The notes beneath the pieces are model-generated. The model did not search any database and was not told the origin of the DNA. It saw only the letters and a program-made list of their open reading frames with translations. DNA of 64,000 nt from CAWIJJ01 sp963836405. Its GTDB lineage: Bacteria; Acidobacteriota; Terriglobia; Bryobacterales; Bryobacteraceae. Positions 36,975-44,904 of this stretch are shown in pieces. The translations under genes and the position numbers were made by a program. Location of the stretch: NCBI GenBank assembly GCA_963836405.1, contig CAWIJL010000017.1, forward strand, positions 248,001-312,000, read 5' to 3'. Position 1 is the stretch's first letter. Each line of letters starts with the position of its first letter.

Positions 36975-37715
36975 TTATTCGCCGTCGCCTTCGCGGCCGA
37001 CGTCTTCGGCGAGTATGATCGCTTCGGCCAGCTCCCGCATCGGACGCCGCAGTCTCCGGCTCTGATTGCGAAGCCGGAAATAGGCGTCTTCCTCGGTGGT
37101 GTTGTACTTCTGTTGCAGAATGCCCTTGGCGCGCTCCACGACCTTGCGGTCTTCGAGCTGCCGCTTCACCGTCGCGGCTTCCTCCTCGAGGCGCGCTTTG
37201 TCGTCGGCGAGCAGCGACTTCGATACCGCGCCGCCCATCTGCTCCCCGACAAAAACCAGCAGTGCGATCTCGTCCGCGCTGTGGTCGTGCGCTTCGCGAT
37301 GGTGAACGTTGATCACCCCGATCACCTCGCCGCCGCTGACGATCGGCACTGAAAGAAAGGCCTCGTAAGTGTCTTCCACCAGCGCCTGGAACCGCTTGAA
37401 TCGGGGATCGGAGGATGCGTTCGAACTCAACGCCACCACCGCTTTGTGTTCCGCCACCCACCCGGTGACGCCCTCGCCCATCATCAGGCGCAGCTCGCCC
37501 AGAGCCGCCGCGTGCGGCACCTGGGACGCGCGCAAAACTACTTCATTCGATCCCTGTTCGATCAGATAGACCAGGCAGGCGTCGCACTCCGTGACCTGCA
37601 CGGTGAGCCCCACGATCTCGCCCAGCATTTCTTCGATCGAAAGGTCCGAGCTCACAATGCTGCTGATGCGATGAAGCAGGGAAACCTGAGAGTCGTGCAT
37701 GTATGCCGTGTTCAT
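36975..37715 (-). CDS. GAF-ANTAR transcription antitermination regulator
   Basis: 246 residues. A GAF ligand-sensing domain (about 15-165) is joined by a short coiled coil to an ANTAR RNA-binding domain: V-V-E-R-A-K-G-I-L-Q-Q-K-Y, then D-A-Y-F-R-L-R-N-Q-S. ANTAR proteins prevent premature termination by binding paired hairpins in nascent mRNA, often of nitrogen genes (NasR, NasT, AmiR). It lies 3.5 kb from the amt-PII cluster with its structured leader, so a link is possible, but I did not find the standard pair of six-base loops there. Confidence 0.88.
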   Translation of the reverse strand: MNTAYMHDSQVSLLHRISSIVSSDLSIEEMLGEIVGLTVQVTECDACLVYLIEQGSNEVVLRASQVPHAAALGELRLMMGEGVTGWVAEHKAVVALSSNASSDPRFKRFQALVEDTYEAFLSVPIVSGGEVIGVINVHHREAHDHSADEIALLVFVGEQMGGAVSKSLLADDKARLEEEAATVKRQLEDRKVVERAKGILQQKYNTTEEDAYFRLRNQSRRLRRPMRELAEAIILAEDVGREGDGE

Positions 37716-37977
37716 GGTAATGATTCGCGCTTACCGTCAAAAAGAAGGGGCCCGGTGGAGCCGCCCTGTAGATCAATCCTACCCGCAGCCTCTCCGGGTG
37801 GTCCAATCAAAAAAATGTATGGATCGGATTATAGGTGAGCTAACTCGCGAACCAACTGTAACTTAGCAGTAATGTTCCGGGTTGCAGTGCCGTGTCCCCG
37901 CCGGCCCCTAAGCGCTTCAGCAGCCACCGTTCAGCCGCCCCGCTTTAGCTGATAGCCGATAGCTGACCGCTTCCGTC

Positions 37978-39306
37978 CTACGCCGGACGCTTTTCCCATC
38001 TTCCGCGCGTGAAGTCGGGGAACGGCATCGGCGCGCTCCCCTTCGCCACCGATTGCTCGCTCAGCGGACCGGGCGCGCTCCAGGTGGCGGCGTCGTACAC
38101 GTCGATATCCGGCGCCGTGCCCTGCTTGATGCACTCGATCAGCCGCCACGCCATCACAAAGTCCATGCCGCCATGGCCGCCCAGCTTGCGCGCCAGCTCG
38201 CCCGTCTCCTTCCAGTAAGGATGCTCATACTGGGCTTTGTACGGATCGATGGGGCCGAACTCTTCCTTGCCGCGGCCATCCAGGTAAATGCGCGGCGGGT
38301 AGTCGCGGAAGATCCCCTTGGTCCCCGCGATCATGTTGATGCGGTCGTAGGGCTGGGGCGAAGAGACGTTGTGCTCGAGGGTGATCACCCTGCCCTTGGC
38401 CGTGCGGATGAGGCTGGTATTGAGGTCGCCCTCTTTGTAGACTTCCTTCTGGCGCGGATCGTCCGCCGCGATCTTTTCCTTCCGGTAGGCGGGCAGCGAG
38501 GCCACTTTGCTGCTCATCGAAACCAGGTATTCGAAACGGTCGCCGCGCTGGATGTCCATGTAGTGCGCCACCGGGCCCAGGCCGTGGGTGGGATACAGGT
38601 TGCCGTTACGGTTCAGGTGTTCGAAGCGCCGCCACAGTCCTTCGCCTTCGTTTGAAAATAGAATGCTGCGCAGGTCGTGGTTGTAGGCGCAGGCGCCGTG
38701 GGTCAGTTCGCCGAACTGGCCGTCCTTCACCATGTTCCACACCAGCATCTCGTTGTAGCCGTAGCAGCAGTTCTCCAGTTGGATGCAGTGCCGCTGGGTC
38801 GCTTCTGCCGTGTCCACCAGCTCCCAGCACTCCTCGATGGTCCGCGCCGCCGGGACCTCCACGGCCACGTGCTTGCCCGCCTTCATGGCCGCTACCGCCA
38901 TGGGGACGTGCCAGATCCACGGCGTTGCCACCACCACCAGGTCGATGTTGTCCCGCTTAACCAGCTCTTCGAACGCCCGCTCGCCGTTCGTGAACGTGGC
39001 CGGCGCCGTGGGCAGCTTTCCCGCGCGCTCGAGCCGCGCCTGCGTGCGCTGCACCTTTTCGGGCACTACGTCGCACACCGCCGTGATCCGGACTTCCGGC
39101 ATGGCCGCGAAGTTGTCCACCAGTGAGTTGCCGCGGCCGCCCGTGCCGATCACGCCCAACCGGATCGTCTGCTTCGGCTCGAACTTCATCCCCATCACGC
39201 TCTTCCCGGGCGTGCGGGTCTGCCCCTGCGCCACCGCGGAAAACCCCGCCCCCAGCGTGGCGGCGGAAAGCGTGCGCATCAGGTCTCGTCGGGAAACTTC
39301 GTCCAT
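37978..39306 (-). CDS. Gfo/Idh/MocA-fold glycosidase, GH109 type (alpha-N-acetylgalactosaminidase-like)
   Basis: 442 residues with a twin-arginine signal (S-R-R-D-L-M-R-T-L-S). The NAD-binding motif G-V-I-G-T-G-G-R-G-N starts near residue 51. C-C-Y-G-Y-N-E-M-L-V-W-N and L-Y-P-T-H-G-L-G-P-V-A are characteristic of GH109 enzymes, which release terminal GalNAc by an NAD-dependent oxidation-elimination mechanism. It follows the symporter gene by three bases and shares an operon with a galactokinase-like gene. Confidence 0.82.
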   Translation of the reverse strand: MDEVSRRDLMRTLSAATLGAGFSAVAQGQTRTPGKSVMGMKFEPKQTIRLGVIGTGGRGNSLVDNFAAMPEVRITAVCDVVPEKVQRTQARLERAGKLPTAPATFTNGERAFEELVKRDNIDLVVVATPWIWHVPMAVAAMKAGKHVAVEVPAARTIEECWELVDTAEATQRHCIQLENCCYGYNEMLVWNMVKDGQFGELTHGACAYNHDLRSILFSNEGEGLWRRFEHLNRNGNLYPTHGLGPVAHYMDIQRGDRFEYLVSMSSKVASLPAYRKEKIAADDPRQKEVYKEGDLNTSLIRTAKGRVITLEHNVSSPQPYDRINMIAGTKGIFRDYPPRIYLDGRGKEEFGPIDPYKAQYEHPYWKETGELARKLGGHGGMDFVMAWRLIECIKQGTAPDIDVYDAATWSAPGPLSEQSVAKGSAPMPFPDFTRGRWEKRPA

Positions 39307-39309
39307 GGT

Positions 39310-41109
39310 CTACCTCCAGAGCCGGGCCACCACGCGGATGAGGGCGACGGCGCTTACTGCGAACACGGCCAGGAGCGCGAACGTATATCCCATCCGGCCG
39401 TAAAGAAAGTTGCCGACCATAAACAGGGCCGACCAGATCATGATACAGCCTGACACCCACCCGAGGAGTGCGCGGGGGAAGTTCTGCGCCTCTTCGTCAG
39501 CCCGGTCCTCGGCTGAAATCCCGGCCTTAATGCGGATGGCCTCCCAGCCCGGACCGAACGGCCTGACCTTGCGATAAAAGTCCACCAGCACGGCTTCGTC
39601 CGTCCGCGGCCCCAGATAAGCCATGGCAATCCAGCACACCGTCGTGATCCCGATGGTGATCAGCAGTTGCTGAGCCGTACCCAGAGCCAGCCCGCTGCGC
39701 GTCGCCGCCAGCATGCCTGCGGAGGCCAGAAACGAGGTCACCATCGCCACGATCTCGCACCACGCCGTCACCCGCCACCAGAACCACCGCACCAGGTAGA
39801 TCAGCCCCGTCCCCGCTCCGATCAGCAAAATGATATTGAAGCTGGCCTGCGCCGTGTCGAGGGCGAAAACCAGCGCGGACGACGCCACAAACAGCAGCAC
39901 TGTGGCGCACCGCCCGGCCCACACATAATGGTGTTCCGTTCCGTCGCGATTGATGAACCGGCGGTAGAAATCGTGAACCAGGTAGGAGGCGCCCCAGTTC
40001 AGGTGGGTCAGGATGGTGGACGAATTGGCCGCCACCAGACCCCCCAGCATCAGCCCCACCCAACCGGCGGGCAGGAAACGGAGCATGGCCGGAAACGCGA
40101 TATCGTGCCCGATCAGCTTCGGGTCCAGGTGCGGAAACGCCGTCTGGATATCGGATAACTGCGGGTACACGATCAGCGACGCCAGCCCCACCAGTATCCA
40201 CGGCCAGGGCCGCAGCACATAATGGGCGACGTTGAAGAACAGCGTTCCGCCGAGCGCGTCTTTTTCCGATTTCGACGCCAGCATCCGCTGCGCGATGTAG
40301 CTCCCGCCGCCCGGTTCCGCGCCGGGATACCAAACCGCCCACCATTGCACCGTCAGCGGAATGATGAACACCGCCACTGCCAAGTCCCAGTTGTTCGTGA
40401 AATCCGGCAGCATGTTGAGGTAGTTCAGGCCGCCCGGGCCGCGCAGGTGGGAAAGCTTTTCCACCAGGCCGCTGAGTCCGCCCACCTGCGGCAGCGTGAC
40501 CGCAAAGTAAGCCGCCGCAATCACCGCCGACATCTTGATGAAGAACTGGATCATGTCGATGACCAGCACTCCCCACAACCCCGAGTGCGCCGCGAACACC
40601 ACGTTCAGCAGCCCGACCGCCAGCAGCGTCTGCCACCGGTCGAAGCCGAACAGCACTGCCGCGATCTTGCAGGCGGCCAGGTTGACCGTCGCCATGATCA
40701 TGCAATTGAAGAGCAGCCCCAGGTACACCGCGCGAAACCCGCGCACCGCGCTCGCCGCTTTGCCCGAATACCGTAGTTCGTAGAACTCGAGATCCGTCAG
40801 AACGCCCGAGCGGCGCCACAGCCGCGCAAAGAAAAACACCGTCGCCACGCCGGTCAGCGTAAACGCCCACCACTGCCAGTTGCCCGCCACCCCCTGCGTG
40901 CGGACAAAGTTGGCCACCAGGTTCGGAGTGTCGCTTGAAAACGTCGTGGCCACCATCGACAGCCCGGCCAGCCACCACGGCACGGAGCGCCCCGAGGCGA
41001 AGAATTCGGTGGTGTTCTTGCCCGAGCGTTTGCCGAAAAACAGGGCCGGCAGAAAGCAGATGGCGACGGCGACGAAGGCGATGATCCAGTCAATCGTTTT
41101 TAGTTGCAT
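39310..41109 (-). CDS. Sodium:solute symporter (SSS family)
   Basis: About 599 residues with 13-14 membrane helices. The SSS start (I-A-F-V-A-V-A-I-C-F-L-P-A-L-F-F-G) and T-T-F-S-S-D-T-P-N-L-V-A identify the family. I start it at MQLKTIDW (41109), inside the end of the galactokinase gene (overlap about 20 bases); the frame is open further upstream only within that gene. It probably imports the sugar released by the GH109 enzyme. Confidence 0.87.
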   Translation of the reverse strand: MQLKTIDWIIAFVAVAICFLPALFFGKRSGKNTTEFFASGRSVPWWLAGLSMVATTFSSDTPNLVANFVRTQGVAGNWQWWAFTLTGVATVFFFARLWRRSGVLTDLEFYELRYSGKAASAVRGFRAVYLGLLFNCMIMATVNLAACKIAAVLFGFDRWQTLLAVGLLNVVFAAHSGLWGVLVIDMIQFFIKMSAVIAAAYFAVTLPQVGGLSGLVEKLSHLRGPGGLNYLNMLPDFTNNWDLAVAVFIIPLTVQWWAVWYPGAEPGGGSYIAQRMLASKSEKDALGGTLFFNVAHYVLRPWPWILVGLASLIVYPQLSDIQTAFPHLDPKLIGHDIAFPAMLRFLPAGWVGLMLGGLVAANSSTILTHLNWGASYLVHDFYRRFINRDGTEHHYVWAGRCATVLLFVASSALVFALDTAQASFNIILLIGAGTGLIYLVRWFWWRVTAWCEIVAMVTSFLASAGMLAATRSGLALGTAQQLLITIGITTVCWIAMAYLGPRTDEAVLVDFYRKVRPFGPGWEAIRIKAGISAEDRADEEAQNFPRALLGWVSGCIMIWSALFMVGNFLYGRMGYTFALLAVFAVSAVALIRVVARLWR

Positions 41110-42277
41110 GAACGGGCCGTTCTCCTCCCCACAGCGCGCCCGGGGCAGGCAGCGCATCGATCAGGTGCTGCTCCGCGTCGAAACCCGCAAGCCCCCGGTA
41201 AAACCGCTCCTCGATGCCGTGCCGCACATCCTCGAGTTCCCGTGCGGTTGTCAGTACCACGGCGCAGCCGCCGAATCCGGCGCCGGTCAGCCGCGCCCCC
41301 AGCGCTCCCGATTCCATGGCCGCCGTTACCAGAGAGTCCAGTTCCGGGCAACTCACCTTCAGCCGGTCCCGCAGGCTCGCGTGCGATGCCAGCAGCAGCG
41401 CGCCGAACCGCGCCGCGTCCGCGCGCTCCATGGCCGCCACCGCATCCGCCACCCGCCGGGCCTCCCCGGCAACGTGTTCGAACGCATCCCGCTCTCCGCA
41501 GTCCTCCAGGGTTGCAATGAGCGTCGCCGGATCCTCCTCGATTTCGCCGTACGATCGAACCCCCAGCTTTGCCAGCGCGCCCGCTCCCGCCTGCCGCACC
41601 GCGTTGTAGCGCTCACGCGCCGTCCCCGACTTCTCGGCCGTCACCAGGCTGTGCGCCACCACGAACCGCCAGTCCTCGGGCACCGGAACGTGCCGCACGT
41701 GCAGCGGTTCGAATTCCACCAGCGAGGCGTGCCCCGGACGTGAGGCGAGCGATGCCGCGTGATCCATGCCGCCGCCGCGCGTGCCCACAAAGTGCTCGCC
41801 CTCGGGCAGCACTTCCATCAACTCCTCGAATGTAGGGTCGTAGCCGTTGGCGCGCAGCAGGCCGAGTGTCGTGGCCACTATCAGGGCCGAGGAGGACGAC
41901 AGTCCCGCCGCGGCCGGAAGGTCCGACGCGATCGCCGCGTCGATCCCCCCGCCCACCCCCCATTTCGCGCTCACCGCCTGCGCCGCCGCCCGCAGATAGT
42001 TCTCCCAGTCGCCCCGCTCCACCGGCGCCAGCTTTTCCGTCCACTCGAATTCGCGCACCCCGTAGGCGCCGCTCGCCACCCGGATCCGCCGGTCGCCCCT
42101 CCGCCGGAATCCCATCCGGATGCTCCGCCCGATCGCCATCGGAAGCACGGCGAGACCGTGATAGTCGATGTGCTCGCCGATCAGGTTGACCCTGCCCGGA
42201 GCGGAGACGCCTGCGATTTTGCCGCCCGCGCCAAACGCCTGCTCGAGCAGTTTGCACGGATCGGTTTGCCCTGTCAT
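41090..42277 (-). CDS. galK: Galactokinase-like GHMP sugar kinase
   Basis: About 395 residues. Signature motifs: A-P-G-R-V-N-L-I-G-E-H-I-D-Y-H-G (GalK box), L-P-A-A-A-G-L-S-S-S-S-A (ATP loop), and T-G-A-G-F-G-G-C-A-V-V-L near the C-terminus. The start is MTGQTD at 42277; upstream codons in the same frame antisense the neighbouring YVTN gene. Being cotranscribed with a GH109 enzyme, it may phosphorylate N-acetylgalactosamine rather than galactose; the His in D-Y-H-G replaces the usual Asn. Confidence 0.85.
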   Translation of the reverse strand: MTGQTDPCKLLEQAFGAGGKIAGVSAPGRVNLIGEHIDYHGLAVLPMAIGRSIRMGFRRRGDRRIRVASGAYGVREFEWTEKLAPVERGDWENYLRAAAQAVSAKWGVGGGIDAAIASDLPAAAGLSSSSALIVATTLGLLRANGYDPTFEELMEVLPEGEHFVGTRGGGMDHAASLASRPGHASLVEFEPLHVRHVPVPEDWRFVVAHSLVTAEKSGTARERYNAVRQAGAGALAKLGVRSYGEIEEDPATLIATLEDCGERDAFEHVAGEARRVADAVAAMERADAARFGALLLASHASLRDRLKVSCPELDSLVTAAMESGALGARLTGAGFGGCAVVLTTARELEDVRHGIEERFYRGLAGFDAEQHLIDALPAPGALWGGERPVHATKND

Positions 42278-42338
42278 GTCCGGCTGCGCTTTCGTCACAA
42301 TACCATCCCGCACCAGCTTCTGTGAGAAACTCTCGACT

Positions 42339-43289
42339 ATGCAGAGACTGATTCTCGCCGCTGCACTCGCCGCCACCGCCGCGTCCGCGCAAACCCTGCT
42401 GGTCCTGAACAAGGAGGGCTCGCTCGCGATCGTCGATCCGGCAACTACCAAGGTGTTGGCCACCGTCCGCACAGGCGACGGACCGCACGAAGTCGAGGCC
42501 TCGGCCGATGGCAAACTCGCGTTCGTAACCAACTACGGCACCGGTTCCGCCCCCGGCAACTCGCTTTCCGTCATCGACATCGCTGCCCGTAAAGAGCTCC
42601 GCGTCGATCTCGGCCCCCTCCGCCAGCCCCACGGCGTGGCCGTCTCTGCCGGCAAGGCCTGGTTCACCGCCGAAGCCAACAAGGCGATCGCCCGCTATGA
42701 CCCCGCAACCCACAAAGTGGACTGGATCCTCGGCACCGGACAGAACGGAACTCACATGGTTCAATTCGGCGCCGGAGGCCGACAGATCTATACCGCCAAC
42801 ATCTCCGGAAACAGCATCGGCATTTTCGACCAGACCGGCACCATGAGCTGGGACCAGACCGTCGTCCCGGTAGGCCAGGGGCCCGAAGGTTTCGACGTGA
42901 CGCCGGACGGAAAGCAGCTCTGGGCCGCCACCTCGCGCGACGGCGGAATTTCGGTGATCGACCTCGCTTCGAAAAAAGTCGTACAGACTTTTGGCGTGCA
43001 AACCAAGCGGTCCAACCGGCTGAAGTTCTCCCCCGACGGCCGCCTGGTGCTGATTTCCGACCTCGAAGCCGGCGATCTGCTCATCCTCGAACGGGAAACC
43101 AAAAAGGAGCTGAAACGGCTGCCGCTAGGCCGCAATCCCGCCGGCATCCTCATCACCCCGGATAGCCTGAGGGCCTTTGTCGCCGTCACCGGGGACGACG
43201 ATGTGGCCGTGATCGACCTCCGGACGCTGGAACTTGCCGGCCGCTTCAAAACCGGCACCGGTCCCGACGGCATGGCCTGGATTCCGTAG
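42339..43289 (+). CDS. Exported YVTN-type beta-propeller protein
   Basis: About 316 residues with a signal peptide (MQRLILAAALAATAASAQ) and seven YVTN-like repeats such as N-S-L-S-V-I-D-I, G-G-I-S-V-I-D-L and D-V-A-V-I-D-L. Start at 42339, divergent from galK by 61 bp. Propellers of this type bind proteins or sugars on the cell surface or in the periplasm; nothing points to a specific ligand. Confidence 0.82.
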   Translation: MQRLILAAALAATAASAQTLLVLNKEGSLAIVDPATTKVLATVRTGDGPHEVEASADGKLAFVTNYGTGSAPGNSLSVIDIAARKELRVDLGPLRQPHGVAVSAGKAWFTAEANKAIARYDPATHKVDWILGTGQNGTHMVQFGAGGRQIYTANISGNSIGIFDQTGTMSWDQTVVPVGQGPEGFDVTPDGKQLWAATSRDGGISVIDLASKKVVQTFGVQTKRSNRLKFSPDGRLVLISDLEAGDLLILERETKKELKRLPLGRNPAGILITPDSLRAFVAVTGDDDVAVIDLRTLELAGRFKTGTGPDGMAWIP

Positions 43290-43331
43290 CCGGCGCCCGC
43301 CGTTTTCGCATGCCGTTATACTTGTATTTCC

Positions 43332-44507
43332 ATGCCTGTGACGCGCCGATTCTTCTTCTTTGGAACGTTCGCCCTGCCGGTCCTGGGTGCTGACAAGCCG
43401 GTCCGGAAGCCGAATGTTCTGCTCATTTCCACCGAAAACCTGCCGTCCTGGGTGCTCGGGTGCTACGGCAATAAGGAGATCCGGACCCCTAACCTGGACC
43501 GTCTCGGCCAGTTGGGCACCCGCTTCCAGCGTCACACCTCCTGCGCTCCCGTCCCGGGACTGGGGCGGACCGCGATGCTCACCGGGCGTACTCCCATGCA
43601 ACTCGGCGGTTCCGCCACTCCGGCCGCCGGGGTGCCGGCCCTCGAAAAGCTTCTGGGCGACGCGGGCTACCAGTGTTCGACCGTGGAACCGGCGGGAGCT
43701 GCGGCCTTGCTCGATGCGGCCGCCCCTTCCAAGCCGTTCTTTCTCCATGTGACCTGTCCCGGCCCCCGGGCGCCTTACGACGGCGTGCCCGAAAAATTCA
43801 AGGACATGTACGCCCAGGTCAGGTTTGAGACGTTCAGCCCCGAGCGCCTCTCGCCGCGGGCGCGGTCCGGCAAGGAGATGCTCGCCGACATGGTCGCAAG
43901 CCAGCGCTTGTACGCCGCCGCCGTTACGGCGCTCGACGACCAGGTGCAGACCATCATCGGCAAAGTCTACCAGCGCAAGCTCCAGGATGACACCGCCATC
44001 GTGTTCACCTCCACCTGCGGCGCCCTCCTGGGCCGCCACGGCGTGTGGGGCGCGGCAGACTCCTCCGAGCCCCCCAATATGTACGAGGAGTCCGTTACCA
44101 CGCCGCTGTTATGGAGTTGGGTGGGAGACGTTCCGGCGCAGGCGGTGCGCCCTGAGGTGGTGAGCACCTACGACCTGCTTCCGACTGTGCTCGATATCGC
44201 GGAAGCCGGCAAGCCGCCGGCCAACTTGTGCGGCCGCAGCTACCGGGCTCTCGTCACCGGCAAGCCCCTGCCCCCTAAGGAACCCTGGCGAACCACCGTC
44301 TTCGCCCACTACGCCAATACCGATATGGCCCGGGAGGAACGCTATAAGGCCGTCCTCCGGGACCAGGGTAAAGGCCCCGGAGAACTTTACGATCTTCGTA
44401 CCGATCCCGGCGAAAGCCTGAACCAGTACAACAATCCGGAGTTTGTCACGGTCCGGAATTCTCTTACCGCCGAACTCAACGGCTGGCGGCAGAAGTACTC
44501 GGCCTGA
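43332..44507 (+). CDS. Sulfatase-fold protein lacking its catalytic residues (pseudoenzyme)
   Basis: 391 residues. Overall fold motifs are kept (K-P-N-V-L-L-I-S, W-V-L-G-C-Y-G-N-K-E-I-R-T-P-N-L-D, A-M-L-T-G-R-T-P-M-Q). The metal pair is Glu35-Asn36 instead of Asp-Asp. The formylglycine position aligns with Pro75 in P-G-L-G-R, and the S-D-N/H-G motif is S-T-C-G (227-230). It therefore cannot work as a normal sulfatase, yet the frame is intact and the rest well conserved. A signal peptide with T-R-R-F is present. Binding, regulatory or structural roles are possible. Confidence 0.8.
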   Translation: MPVTRRFFFFGTFALPVLGADKPVRKPNVLLISTENLPSWVLGCYGNKEIRTPNLDRLGQLGTRFQRHTSCAPVPGLGRTAMLTGRTPMQLGGSATPAAGVPALEKLLGDAGYQCSTVEPAGAAALLDAAAPSKPFFLHVTCPGPRAPYDGVPEKFKDMYAQVRFETFSPERLSPRARSGKEMLADMVASQRLYAAAVTALDDQVQTIIGKVYQRKLQDDTAIVFTSTCGALLGRHGVWGAADSSEPPNMYEESVTTPLLWSWVGDVPAQAVRPEVVSTYDLLPTVLDIAEAGKPPANLCGRSYRALVTGKPLPPKEPWRTTVFAHYANTDMAREERYKAVLRDQGKGPGELYDLRTDPGESLNQYNNPEFVTVRNSLTAELNGWRQKYSA

Positions 44508-44522
44508 AATCGGATCGCGCCC

Positions 44523-44750
44523 TTACTTGCTCTTGTAGCCGTCGAGCGAGTGCTCGTGGCTGGCGTAGTACTTGCCGGCGTCGTTCAGGTTCTTGGCCAT
44601 CGTCTCCTTGTTGGAGTCCATCTTGCCGTGGCAGAAGGTGCAGGCCTTCTTCTCTTTGGTCGCGTAAGCGGGCTTCGCGTACGAAACGGCGGAACACACG
44701 ACCAGTCCGGCAAAAACGGCTGCTGGCACGATCATCTTCAATGCGCGCAT
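44523..44750 (-). CDS. Small exported monohaem c-type cytochrome-like protein
   Basis: 75 residues: Sec signal (M-I-V-P-A-A-V-F-A-G-L-V-V-C-S-A), then A-C-T-F-C-H-G, a single C-x-x-C-H haem-binding motif, and a short charged tail ending S-K. Probably a periplasmic electron carrier. Too small for a standard cytochrome c fold with a clear distal Met, although Met residues follow the haem site. Confidence 0.75.
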   Translation of the reverse strand: MRALKMIVPAAVFAGLVVCSAVSYAKPAYATKEKKACTFCHGKMDSNKETMAKNLNDAGKYYASHEHSLDGYKSK

Positions 44751-44814
44751 CTTTTCTCCTCACCCCGTTGTAAAACGCTACAAGCCGGGGGTCGATTCCA
44801 TTATAACGTGGTGT

Positions 44815-44844
44815 AAAAGGGCGCAAAAGAAGGGTTTATCGCCC
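44815..44844 (-). terminator. Possible terminator of the stressosome operon
   Basis: On the minus strand GGGCG (44844-44840) and CGCCC (44823-44819) form a 5-bp stem with a 16-nt loop, followed directly by TTTT. It lies 60 bases past the end of the last kinase gene. Weak but well placed. Confidence 0.35.
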
Positions 44845-44904
44845 GAACTAAATTAATTTTTGTTCTTGAAGCTGGGTCAAATGACGCTCACCGCCCGAAG
44901 CAGA

